Program-made: the position numbers and the translations under genes
The notes under the pieces: generated by a model
Database searches by the model: none
What the model saw: only the letters and a program-made list of their open reading frames with translations
Told to the model about the DNA's origin: nothing
In this document: piece after piece, positions 1-8,421 of the stretch
How positions within the stretch are numbered: position 1 is the stretch's first letter
How the letters are laid out: the number at the start of each line of letters is the position of its first letter
Origin: Hyphomonadaceae bacterium UKL13-1
GTDB taxonomy: Bacteria > Pseudomonadota > Alphaproteobacteria > Caulobacterales > Aquidulcibacteraceae
Direction of reading: 5' to 3'
Length of the DNA stretch: 64,000 bases
NCBI GenBank assembly: GCA_001602435.1
Contig: CP012156.1
Location: 310,001 to 374,000 of the forward strand

Positions 1-755
1 TCGCGTTTCTCGATCATCTGGTCGAGGACTTTGCCGATGAATGGCTGACCAAGGCGATGTTCCATTATCGCTGGGCACGGCAAGCCGATATTGCCCATGC
101 GGGGCCGCAATTGGTCTTCTGGCATGACACCACCACCGCCGACGCCGACGCCAAAGCTGCGTCCGACTTTATCTCTAAGCGCCAGATTGATCGCCTCTAT
201 GTTGTGGGCTCCAACGAGGTTACGGCGACGACGATTGAACAATCCTATGAGCGTTTGGTGGGCGTGTTGGAAGCTTTGATCCAGCCTGCGGGTTTTGTGA
301 TGGGGGCAAGACCCGGCACCGCTGACTTCGGCCTCTATGGCCAATTGACCCAATTGGGTGTTGTCGATCCGACCCCCGCGGCTGTCTGCGCTGAAACGGC
401 GCCGCGCCTGCGCGCATGGATCGACCGTATGGAAGACCTTTCCGGACTTGACCCGCAAGATGGCGACTGGCTGACGCGAGATCAGGCGCAAGCGCGCCTT
501 GCGCCGCTGCTGGCCGAGATTGGCCGCGTCTATGTGCCGTTTTTATATGCCAATGCCCAAGCTGCCCAAGCTGGCGAAGCAAGCTTTGAAGCCGTCATTG
601 ACGGGCGGGCTTGGACGCAACCGACTTTTGCCTATCAGGCCAAATGTCTGGTTTGGCTGAAGGACCATGCAAAGTCCTTGTCGCCAGATGACGGGGCGGC
701 TTGTCGCGCGATCCTTGCGGGCACCGGATGTGAAGCGCTGTTCGAAACAAACTAA
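1..755 (+). CDS. Glutathione S-transferase family protein, 5' partial
   Basis: The reading frame is open from the first bases of the window, so the N-terminus lies upstream. The first complete codon starts at base 3, and the internal ATG at base 57 is probably not the real start. The visible part is mostly helical. It resembles the all-alpha C-terminal domain of the GST superfamily: the stretch reading ADFGLYGQLTQL matches the conserved region after helix 6, where a conserved Asp caps the helix. The thioredoxin-fold glutathione-binding half is outside the window, so neither the active-site residue nor the substrate can be judged. The stop TAA is followed after 26 bases by the sulfatase start, so the two may be cotranscribed. 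The family call is moderately sure and the specific role is unknown. Confidence 0.6.
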   Translation, partial: AFLDHLVEDFADEWLTKAMFHYRWARQADIAHAGPQLVFWHDTTTADADAKAASDFISKRQIDRLYVVGSNEVTATTIEQSYERLVGVLEALIQPAGFVMGARPGTADFGLYGQLTQLGVVDPTPAAVCAETAPRLRAWIDRMEDLSGLDPQDGDWLTRDQAQARLAPLLAEIGRVYVPFLYANAQAAQAGEASFEAVIDGRAWTQPTFAYQAKCLVWLKDHAKSLSPDDGAACRAILAGTGCEALFETN

Positions 756-781
756 AACAATATTTGGGGGAGACTGACGTC

Positions 782-2449
782 ATGCTGAAGAAAATCCTGT
801 TGGGTGGCTTGGTTGCTGTCGTGGGTTTAGGCGCGCTGGCCTATGTAAAGCGCGTGGACATCGTTCTGGCACTGGCTGCCTCCCAAAAGCGCACGGATAT
901 TCCCGAAAATAAGCCAATTGCCTGGATGCAGGGCCCGGCAGCCGCAGAAGCCACAGCAGGCGGCCGCCCGCCCAATATCATTTTCATTCTGGCCGATGAT
1001 CTGGGCTATAATGACATCTCGACTTTTGGCGGCGGTCTCGGCAATGGCAAGATCAAGACGCCCAATATCGACGCTTTAGCTTCCTCGGGTGTTGCATTCC
1101 GTCAGGCCTATTCGGGTACCGCAAGCTGTGCGCCATCGCGCGCCATGATCATGACCGGTCGCTATCCAACCCGCACGGGCTTTGAATTCACCCCGACGCC
1201 AGACGGCATGGGCCGGGTGGTGAAAATGGTAGCGGACTCCATGCGTGGTCAAAGCGGCATGCCGCCCGCCATCTATCATGCCGACCGTGTGGCCGAGATG
1301 CCCAAGTTCGACAAGCAAGGCCTGCCCGGATCAGAAGTCACCATCGCCGAAGTTTTGAAGACGCGCGGCTATCACACGGTCCATATCGGCAAGTGGCACA
1401 CAGGCCTTGGCCCAGAGTTTGGGGCAAATGCTCAAGGCTTTGACGAGAGCCTCTTGATGGCAAGCGGCCTGCATCTGCCCGAAGATGATCCCAATGCGGT
1501 CAATGCCAAGCTGGATTTTGACCCGATCGATAAGTTCCTGTGGGCACGGATGGAATATGCGGCCTCTTACAATGATGGGGAATGGTTCAAGCCACGCGGC
1601 TATCTCGCCGATTATTGGACCGATGAGGCGATTGAAGTCATCAAGGCCAATAAGAACCGGCCTTTCTTCATCAATCTTTCGCATTGGACCGTGCACACGC
1701 CTCTGCAAGCCAAAAAGGCCGATTATGATGCGGTGGGGCCGATGGGGTCCGAGCGTGAGCGGGTTTATGCCGCGATGATTGTGGCGCTAGACCGTAGCGT
1801 TGGCCGGATTGTCGCGACCTTGAAAGAGCAAGGCATGGCAGAGAATACCTTGATCGTGTTTTCCAGCGACAATGGCGGGCCGGGCTATATTGGCTTGCCA
1901 GAAATCAACAAGCCGTTCCGTGGCTGGAAATTGTCCCTGTTTGAAGGCGGCATTCGGGTGCCGATGTTCATGTCTTGGCCCGGCAAGATTCCTGCGGGAA
2001 GCGAAGTGCAAGCTCCCGTTGCCCATATAGATCTGATGCCAACTCTGGCAGCAGCGGCAGGGGCCGCGCTGCCAAAGGGTGTCGCGATTGATGGCGTCAA
2101 TATTTTGCCAAACGCCCAAGGCAAAGGTGGCAATACACGACCGCATGAAACCATTTTCTGGCAAAGTGACGGCTATCGGGTGGTGCGTCACTTGGATTGG
2201 AAGCTGCAAGTGATCGAAAAGCCCGGCGCTGTTTATCTCTATGATCTTGCAACCGACCCAACGGAGAAAACCAATCTGGCTGCAGCTCGCCCCGACATGG
2301 TGGCTAAACTTCGCAAACTGTTGGACGACCATAAGGCCAGCGGCCGCAAGCCACTCTACCCAGCCATATTGGAAGGTCCGATCGCGATTGATCGGGCTTT
2401 AGGCACCAAGGCAACCAAAGACGACGTCATCGCTTATTGGCCGAATTAG
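782..2449 (+). CDS. Arylsulfatase (type I, formylglycine-dependent), membrane-anchored or exported
   Basis: A 555-residue enzyme predicted to hydrolyse sulfate esters outside the cytoplasm. A TTG occurs 18 bases upstream, but the ATG at 782 has a strong ribosome site (GGGGGAGA at 766-773) and begins a clear hydrophobic signal or anchor segment (residues 4-20). The metal-binding start motif ADDLGYND follows at about residue 70. The sulfatase signature CAPSR is at about 114; its Cys is the residue converted to formylglycine. GKWHTGLG and the SSDNGGPG metal motif occur later, as expected for the alkaline-phosphatase superfamily. No formylglycine-generating enzyme is visible nearby. The epoxide hydrolase gene starts within or just after the 3' end, suggesting translational coupling. 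The substrate (aryl, lipid or carbohydrate sulfate) cannot be read from the sequence. Confidence 0.9.
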   Translation: MLKKILLGGLVAVVGLGALAYVKRVDIVLALAASQKRTDIPENKPIAWMQGPAAAEATAGGRPPNIIFILADDLGYNDISTFGGGLGNGKIKTPNIDALASSGVAFRQAYSGTASCAPSRAMIMTGRYPTRTGFEFTPTPDGMGRVVKMVADSMRGQSGMPPAIYHADRVAEMPKFDKQGLPGSEVTIAEVLKTRGYHTVHIGKWHTGLGPEFGANAQGFDESLLMASGLHLPEDDPNAVNAKLDFDPIDKFLWARMEYAASYNDGEWFKPRGYLADYWTDEAIEVIKANKNRPFFINLSHWTVHTPLQAKKADYDAVGPMGSERERVYAAMIVALDRSVGRIVATLKEQGMAENTLIVFSSDNGGPGYIGLPEINKPFRGWKLSLFEGGIRVPMFMSWPGKIPAGSEVQAPVAHIDLMPTLAAAAGAALPKGVAIDGVNILPNAQGKGGNTRPHETIFWQSDGYRVVRHLDWKLQVIEKPGAVYLYDLATDPTEKTNLAAARPDMVAKLRKLLDDHKASGRKPLYPAILEGPIAIDRALGTKATKDDVIAYWPN

Positions 2450-2463
2450 CATTGGACAGAAGC

Positions 2464-3621
2464 GTGAAACCATTCTCCATCCACATCCCCCAATCCAAGC
2501 TCGATGATGTCCGTCAACGAGTTGAGGCCTTTCGCTGGCCCGACGTGCCAGCCGATGAAGGGGCGGAGGATTGGTTGCGCGGCGCTTCCACCACCTGGCT
2601 AAAAGGGCTGCAGGACTATTGGCTCAATTCCTATGACTGGCGAGCGGTGGAGACAGAGCTCAATCGCTTGCCGCAGTTTCAGGTCACGATTGACGGGCAA
2701 GACATCCACTTCCTGCACATTGTGGGGGAAGCGGGCGGCAAGCGGCCCCTCTTGCTGAGCCATGGCTGGCCGGGGTCCCCATTTGAGTTTCATAAAGTCA
2801 TTGGCCCACTGGCTTTTCCGTCCCAGCATGGCGGCAAGGCAGAAGATGCCTTTGACCTGATCATCCCCAGTCTGCCGGGCTATGGCTTTTCAGGCCGTCC
2901 TGCGCGCCCCATCGGCCCCCGCACGACGGCGGGCCTATTCCGTAAGCTGATGGTCGATGTTTTGGGATATGCCAAATTCATCGCTCAAGGTGGGGATTGG
3001 GGGTCTGTGGTCACGTCTTGGCTGGGACTTGACCATGCCGATGTGGTGTCTGGTATCCACCTCAATATGATGGGCCTGCGCCCGGATCTCTCGACGCTGA
3101 CCACGCCCGAGCGCGGCGCTTGGGCGCAGAAGTCTCAGGCTATGATGCAAATGGGCGGCGCCTATTTTCAGCTACAAACCACGCGCCCACAATTGCTGGC
3201 CATGGCGGTGAGCGACTCCCCATTTGGACAGGCGGCTTGGATCGTCGAGAAGTTTCAAAACTGGAGCGACCCGTCGCAGGGCAATCTCGACAAGATTTTT
3301 GGCAAACAGGACCTTTTGACCAACATCATGCACTATGTGCTGACCGATCGCTTCGCGACGTCGGTTTGGTTCTATCGTGGGGTGTTGGAAGAGGGCAGTG
3401 GCTATTTCCTCCAGCCCAGGCAACGCATTGAGGTGCCAACAGGCTTTGCCAATTTCCCGGGTGATAGCATCTTCCCCAATCCGCCCCGGGACTGGGTGGA
3501 GCTCGGCTATAATCTCCAACAATGGACGGATATGCCTCATGGTGGGCATTTCGCAGCCTGGGAAGCGCCAGACCTGTTCGTGCAGGATTTAACCAGCTTT
3601 GGGCGGCGTTTCGCCAGCTAA
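2464..3621 (+). CDS. Epoxide hydrolase (alpha/beta hydrolase with EHN domain)
   Basis: A 385-residue protein of the soluble epoxide hydrolase family, which opens epoxides with water by way of an alkyl-enzyme intermediate. The N-terminal EHN domain (starting KPFSIHIPQSKLDD) is followed by the hydrolase core with the HGWPGSPFEF oxyanion motif. The nucleophile elbow GGDWGS carries Asp as nucleophile, and a C-terminal HGGHFAAWE segment supplies the catalytic His. I chose the GTG at 2464. An in-frame TTG at 2437 would overlap the sulfatase by 13 bases and adds no conserved residues. The 3' end overlaps the convergent accA gene by 33 bases. The pairing with the sulfatase suggests one operon handling a xenobiotic or plant-derived compound, which is inference only. 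Confidence 0.88.
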   Translation: MKPFSIHIPQSKLDDVRQRVEAFRWPDVPADEGAEDWLRGASTTWLKGLQDYWLNSYDWRAVETELNRLPQFQVTIDGQDIHFLHIVGEAGGKRPLLLSHGWPGSPFEFHKVIGPLAFPSQHGGKAEDAFDLIIPSLPGYGFSGRPARPIGPRTTAGLFRKLMVDVLGYAKFIAQGGDWGSVVTSWLGLDHADVVSGIHLNMMGLRPDLSTLTTPERGAWAQKSQAMMQMGGAYFQLQTTRPQLLAMAVSDSPFGQAAWIVEKFQNWSDPSQGNLDKIFGKQDLLTNIMHYVLTDRFATSVWFYRGVLEEGSGYFLQPRQRIEVPTGFANFPGDSIFPNPPRDWVELGYNLQQWTDMPHGGHFAAWEAPDLFVQDLTSFGRRFAS

Positions 3622-4593
3622 GGGCAGGTCCGCTAAAGAGCGGCCAATCCGATAGAAGCGGTCGGCGCGATGGGCTCGCAGTCCCGCTGCGTCCAGAGTG
3701 TCGAGCTTGTAGAGCTCTTTTTCAACCCCATCGCCCACGGCCTTCATGGCATTGGCGCGTGCGCGATGCGCGCCGCCCAAAGGTTCTGGGATGATGCCAT
3801 CAATGACGCCAAAGCCTAATAGGTCTTGGGCGGTGATCTTCATCGCGGTAGCCGCATCCTTGGCCCGGTCGGCAGAGCGATAGAGAATGGAGGCAGCGCC
3901 TTCGGGCGAGATCACCGAATAGACGGAGTTTTCCAGCATCAGCACGCTGTTGGCGGCGGCAATCGCGACCGCCCCGCCTGAACCGCCTTCGCCGGTTATG
4001 ACCGAAACCATCGGCACGCCAAGGGTCAAGCAACGCTCAGTCGCCCGGGCAATCGCTTCGGCCTGACCGCGCGCTTCAGCGTCAAGGCCGGGATACGCCC
4101 CAGCGGTATCGACAAAGGTGAGGACACTCAGGCCAAACTTCTCAGCCATATCCATCAGGCGCACGGCTTTGCGGTAGCCTTCAGGCCGCGCCATGCCGAA
4201 ATTATGCTTAAGGCGTTGCGGTGTTGTGCGGCCTTTCTCATGACCCAGCACGACAACACGGCGGCCACGGAAACGACCCATGCCGCCAAGGATGGCCGCA
4301 TCCTCACCAAACTTGCGGTCCCCCGCCAGCTCGACATAGTCGGTGATCAGTTCTTCGACATAATCTTTAAAGTGCGGCCGGTCAGGATGGCGCGCAACTT
4401 GGGTGCGCCGCCACGGGTCTAAATTTTGATACAGGTCAGCTAAGGCCCGATTGGCCTTTTGGCGGAGTTTCGAGACTTCGGTGCGCACACTTTTCGCGCC
4501 GCTCTTTTCCGCCGTCGCGTTCAGCTCATCGATCTTCTTTTCAAGATCGGCAATGGGTTTCTCAAAGTCGAGAAATGCAGGACGTTCAACCAT
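3589..4593 (-). CDS. accA: Acetyl-CoA carboxylase carboxyltransferase subunit alpha
   Basis: AccA forms the alpha half of the carboxyltransferase that moves CO2 from carboxybiotin to acetyl-CoA, the first step of fatty acid synthesis. The 334-residue length fits the family. The N-terminal helix reads FLDFEKPIADLEKKIDEL, typical of AccA. The crotonase-fold segments FVDTAGAYPGLDAE, GEGGSGGAVAI and SPEGAASILYRS are all present. The start at 4593 (MVERPAFLDFE) is preferred over a longer reading from 4629, because AccA proteins begin just before this helix. The gene is single, away from accD, as is common. Its 3' end overlaps the end of the epoxide hydrolase on the other strand. Confidence 0.97.
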   Translation of the reverse strand: MVERPAFLDFEKPIADLEKKIDELNATAEKSGAKSVRTEVSKLRQKANRALADLYQNLDPWRRTQVARHPDRPHFKDYVEELITDYVELAGDRKFGEDAAILGGMGRFRGRRVVVLGHEKGRTTPQRLKHNFGMARPEGYRKAVRLMDMAEKFGLSVLTFVDTAGAYPGLDAEARGQAEAIARATERCLTLGVPMVSVITGEGGSGGAVAIAAANSVLMLENSVYSVISPEGAASILYRSADRAKDAATAMKITAQDLLGFGVIDGIIPEPLGGAHRARANAMKAVGDGVEKELYKLDTLDAAGLRAHRADRFYRIGRSLADLPLAGETPPKAG

Positions 4594-4754
4594 GACAAAC
4601 CGATTAAGCCTGTGCGTGCACTTCGGCAAGCCTGCGCGCCAGTAGGTTCTTGGTTAAATTTGCCCCAATTTAGCCCTGAAGCCACCCAAACAAGGCCTTG
4701 TTGCACGCACTCTATGGTGTCAAACGTTCATAGAAGCGTTTGGAGGCAAGCCAC

Positions 4755-6659
4755 ATGATCCAAGACCAACCCTATTCCTACCCGCGCAAGACACCTTTGA
4801 AGTCGGCGGCCAAGCAGGTCATTGCGGCCTTGTCGCTGACCGCTTTGGTTGCAAGCTGTGGGTCAAATCCCGCTGGCTACACCCAGTTTGCAGGTCCAGT
4901 TCCCAGCAATACATCGACTGATGCAACCGACTATAATTGCCCGGCCCCGCCCGAGCGGGCAGAGCGCGCCTATCCAAGCCGCACCCGGATGGCCGTGGGA
5001 ATGCCGGCACCGTCCGGGATGGCCATGCCATCGCCCCCGATGGCTCCACCGCCTCCACCGCCACCACCGCCGCCGCCACCTTCACCCCCACCCCCACCCG
5101 CTCCCGTTTTGGCTGAGGTTTCGGCCCAATCCTATGCCGCGCAAAGCAAGGTGGCTGATGCGTCCGTTGCGAACATTGTCGTCACGGCGACGCGCGTCGG
5201 GCCGATGCCGCAGCCCCAATCGACCGAGCGCTATCCAAATGCGGCGCTCAACAGCGTGAAGCAAACCGCTGAGAATCCGGTTTCAACTTTCGCCATGGAG
5301 GTCGACACGGCTTCTTATGCCAATGCGCGCCGTTTCGTGAGCGAGGGCAGTTTGCCGCCAGCTGACGCCGTACGCGTTGAAGAATTTCTGAACTATTTTG
5401 ACTATGGTTATGCCAAGCCGAATGATCGCAAGCTGCCGTTCTCAACCACCGTGGCCGTTGCGCCTTCGCCTTGGGCAGCAGAAAAGCAAATCGTGCATGT
5501 CGGGCTTTCCGGTTACGATATCGCTCGTAGCGAGCGCCCACCTTTAAATCTCACGATGCTGATGGACGTATCGGGGTCTATGTATGCAGAAGACCGCCTG
5601 CCCCTCGCCAAGCGCGCATTGGCCCTTTTGGCCCCTAATCTCAATGGGCGTGACCGTGTGTCCATCGTCGTCTATGCGGGCGCGGCAGGTGTAGTTCTAA
5701 AGCCCACAGCCGGCAACAATACGCGTGACATCATTTGCGCCTTGGAAATTCTGCAAGCCGGTGGCTCCACCGCTGGCGGGGAAGGCATTCGCCTTGCCTA
5801 TGAAATGGCCGCAAAGAATTACAATCCGCGCGGCGTCAATCGGGTTATCTTGATGACGGATGGCGATTTCAACGTCGGCATCTCTGACCCACGCGCCTTG
5901 CAATCCTATGTGACAGACCAGCGCAAGAAGGGAATCTATCTTTCGGTGTTTGGCTTTGGACGTGGCAATTATAATGACACGATGATGCAAAGCTTGGCCC
6001 AGAACGGCAATGGTGTCGCGACCTATATCGACACCATCCAAGAAGCCCGCAAAGTGTTTGACACCCAGATCAGCGGTACGCTTTTCCCCATTGCCGATGA
6101 TGTAAAGGCGCAAGTCGAGTTCAACCCAGCCCGGGTGAAAGAATGGCGCTTGATCGGTTATGAGACGCGCGCCCTTAACCGCGAGGACTTTAATAATGAC
6201 GCGGTTGATGCTGGTGAGATCGGGGCGGGCCACCAAGTCACGGCTCTCTATGAAATCACCCCTGTCGGTGCCCAAGGCAGCGTCGACCCTCTGCGCTATG
6301 GTGCGGCCAGCCAAACGCCTGCAACAGGCAAGGCGAAGGAATTGGGGCTGTTGCGCTTACGCTACAAAGTGCCGGGTGAGACGACTTCTCGCTTGATTGA
6401 GCGGCCGATTACCGATGCGGACCGCAGCGCCAGCTTCGACCGCGCGCCAGAATCGACCCGCTTTGCTGTGGCCGTGGCAGGCTATGCCCAGCTCCTCCGC
6501 CAAGACCCTTGGATTGGCAAAGGCTTTGGCTATGCCGATGTGGCCCGCATCGCCAAAGCAGCCAAAGGCGAAGATCGATTTGGCTTCCGCGACGAGTTTA
6601 TCGATCTCGTCTCGCGCGCCGAAGGTTTGGAGCGCTTACCCAACCAAGGCCAAGAATAA
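4755..6659 (+). CDS. VWA-domain lipoprotein, YfbK-like
   Basis: A 634-residue protein with a lipoprotein signal (hydrophobic run ending LVASC, acylated Cys at about residue 36). A proline run of about a dozen residues near positions 94-110 follows, then a stretch containing IVVTATR at about 142. The YfbK-type N-terminal domain begins at NPVSTFAMEVDTASYANARR. The von Willebrand A domain carries the MIDAS motif DVSGSM, and the C-terminal region matches the domain usually following it in YfbK proteins. The start ATG at 4755 has TGGAGG at 4741-4746; an in-frame TTG at 4740 lies before that site. The role is unknown; family members are thought to bind metal-dependent partners at the envelope. IVVTATR resembles a TonB box, which is unusual in a lipoprotein. 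A terminator follows at once, so the gene appears monocistronic. Confidence 0.88.
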   Translation: MIQDQPYSYPRKTPLKSAAKQVIAALSLTALVASCGSNPAGYTQFAGPVPSNTSTDATDYNCPAPPERAERAYPSRTRMAVGMPAPSGMAMPSPPMAPPPPPPPPPPPPSPPPPPAPVLAEVSAQSYAAQSKVADASVANIVVTATRVGPMPQPQSTERYPNAALNSVKQTAENPVSTFAMEVDTASYANARRFVSEGSLPPADAVRVEEFLNYFDYGYAKPNDRKLPFSTTVAVAPSPWAAEKQIVHVGLSGYDIARSERPPLNLTMLMDVSGSMYAEDRLPLAKRALALLAPNLNGRDRVSIVVYAGAAGVVLKPTAGNNTRDIICALEILQAGGSTAGGEGIRLAYEMAAKNYNPRGVNRVILMTDGDFNVGISDPRALQSYVTDQRKKGIYLSVFGFGRGNYNDTMMQSLAQNGNGVATYIDTIQEARKVFDTQISGTLFPIADDVKAQVEFNPARVKEWRLIGYETRALNREDFNNDAVDAGEIGAGHQVTALYEITPVGAQGSVDPLRYGAASQTPATGKAKELGLLRLRYKVPGETTSRLIERPITDADRSASFDRAPESTRFAVAVAGYAQLLRQDPWIGKGFGYADVARIAKAAKGEDRFGFRDEFIDLVSRAEGLERLPNQGQE

Positions 6660-6666
6660 GACAGAC

Positions 6667-6696
6667 AGCCCAAGCCATACATGGCTTGGGCTTTTT
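6667..6696 (+). terminator. Rho-independent terminator of the VWA lipoprotein gene
   Basis: A perfect 12-bp stem (AGCCCAAGCCAT at 6667-6678 and its complement at 6681-6692) is followed directly by a T-run and then TCTTT. It lies 8 bases after the stop codon. This is the clearest intrinsic terminator in the window. Confidence 0.93.
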
Positions 6697-6789
6697 CTTT
6701 GGGCAAAGACAGGGGTGCGCCCAACCGGATTGACCCAAGCCTTGCGCATTGCCCCACTTCCACTAGGCTGGTTTTGAACGGGGTTTGGC

Positions 6790-8415
6790 ATGACGAAGAG
6801 ACTTTTGGCGATAGTGGCACTGCTGCTGATGATTTCGGCATGCGGCAAAGCGGCAGATGATGCCGATAAGGCCACCACCCTGCGCATGGGCAATGCGGGT
6901 GAGCCTTTAACGCTCGACCCAGCACAAGCAACCATCGCCAATGAAGACCGCATCATCGAGGGCCTTTTTGAAGGCCTGACCGTCTTAAACCCTGAAGCTA
7001 AGCCTATCCCCGGCATGGCTGAAAGCTGGACCGTCTCGGAAGATAAGCTTACTTGGACCTTTAAGCTGCGGGACGCCAAATGGTCTGACGGGGTGCCCGT
7101 CACTGCAGACGACTTCGTCTATTCGTTTCAGCGCCTGATGGACCCAAAGACGCGGTCTAACTATGCGTCGCTTTTCTATATGATCAAAAATTCCCAAGCG
7201 GTGAATACGAAGGGTGCGGCCCTGAGTAGTCTGGGGGTTTCGGCCAAAGATCCGGGAACCCTTGTGATCGAGCTCATAAATCCAACCCCGTTTCTGCCAG
7301 CGCTCTTGTCGCATTGGCTGGCCTATCCGGTTCCGCGCCATGTCATTGACAAGCTAGGTGCGGACTGGGTGAAGCCTGGTAATCTCGTCGGCAATGGGGC
7401 CTTCGTTTTGAAAGAGTGGCAACCAAACGACTTCATCCGGCTGGAGAAGAACCCCCAATTCCATGACGCGGCTAATGTCTGCTTGACCGAACTTTTGATC
7501 TTTCCAACCACAGACCCCGCCGCTGCCGCCCGCGCTGTCCGGGCAGGTGAGCTCGATACTAATGCGACCTTTGCTGGCCAGAACCGCGAGATCCTAACCA
7601 AGGAACTGCCGGGCTATGTGCGCGAGGCCCCCTATGCGCTCATCCAATATGAGTTGTTCAATCTCAAGAACCCGAAACTGAAAGACGCTCGGGTTCGGCA
7701 GGCCTTGTCGCTTGCGATTGATCGCGACCTAATCGCCAGCAAAATCATTGGGGGTGCCAGCAAGCCCGCCTTTAACATCATACCGCCCGATACTTTGGGC
7801 TACAGTGGCGGGCCGGTCACAGGCATGTTTGAGGCAGACTTGGCTAGCAGGCTTGCGTCCGCGCGTGCCCTTTTGACCGCAGCCGGTTATGGACCGAATA
7901 AGCCACTGACACTGACTTTATCGCATGTCACAAACGGGGACACGCCACGCTATGTGCCCATCTTGCAGAACACTTGGCAACAAATTGCGCCGTGGGTGAA
8001 GATTGAGCTTCTGGGCCAAGATGGCCAAATCCATTATTCGCAAGTCCAGCGTGGCGACTTCGAGCTGGCCAATATGGGCTGGTATGCCGACTATGACGAT
8101 GCCAAGTCCTTCCTCTACATCCTTGAGTCCCGCAGCGCTGAAATGAATTCGGGTCGCTATGAAAATCCAACCTATGACGCTTTGCTCGCCAAAGCCGACC
8201 AAGAGCGAGATGAGGCGATGCGCGCTAAACTTCTACGCAATGCGGAAGAGATTGCGGTCAAGGATGCAGCGCTTGCACCGGTATTCTTTGATACAGGTCG
8301 GTCACTGGTCAATCCGCGCGTCACGGGCTGGGTCGATAATAAACTCAATACCCACCGCACCCGTTGGCTGTGCACCAAGGAGGCAGAAGCGAAGCGCAAA
8401 GCGACAAAGCCCTAG
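6790..8415 (+). CDS. Peptide ABC transporter substrate-binding lipoprotein (OppA-like, SBP family 5)
   Basis: A 541-residue periplasmic binding protein of the oligopeptide/dipeptide class. The signal peptide ends in LMISAC, a lipobox with the Cys at residue 18. The family signature around residues 35-50 (GEPLTLDPAQATIANEDRII) and the LTWTFKLRDAKWSDGVPVTADDF segment, split here over residues 83-105, are characteristic. The length fits OppA. Normally the gene sits with two permease and one or two ATPase genes, but none is adjacent, so it is an orphan binding protein here. The convergent neighbour ends 6 bases downstream. The ligand cannot be predicted. Confidence 0.93.
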   Translation: MTKRLLAIVALLLMISACGKAADDADKATTLRMGNAGEPLTLDPAQATIANEDRIIEGLFEGLTVLNPEAKPIPGMAESWTVSEDKLTWTFKLRDAKWSDGVPVTADDFVYSFQRLMDPKTRSNYASLFYMIKNSQAVNTKGAALSSLGVSAKDPGTLVIELINPTPFLPALLSHWLAYPVPRHVIDKLGADWVKPGNLVGNGAFVLKEWQPNDFIRLEKNPQFHDAANVCLTELLIFPTTDPAAAARAVRAGELDTNATFAGQNREILTKELPGYVREAPYALIQYELFNLKNPKLKDARVRQALSLAIDRDLIASKIIGGASKPAFNIIPPDTLGYSGGPVTGMFEADLASRLASARALLTAAGYGPNKPLTLTLSHVTNGDTPRYVPILQNTWQQIAPWVKIELLGQDGQIHYSQVQRGDFELANMGWYADYDDAKSFLYILESRSAEMNSGRYENPTYDALLAKADQERDEAMRAKLLRNAEEIAVKDAALAPVFFDTGRSLVNPRVTGWVDNKLNTHRTRWLCTKEAEAKRKATKP

Positions 8416-8421
8416 CCCGCA

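Noticed and set aside
4640..4680. TTAAATT...AATTTA as a CtrA site upstream of accA
   Set aside because: It only loosely resembles the TTAA-N7-TTAA pattern and AT-rich palindromes are common between genes.
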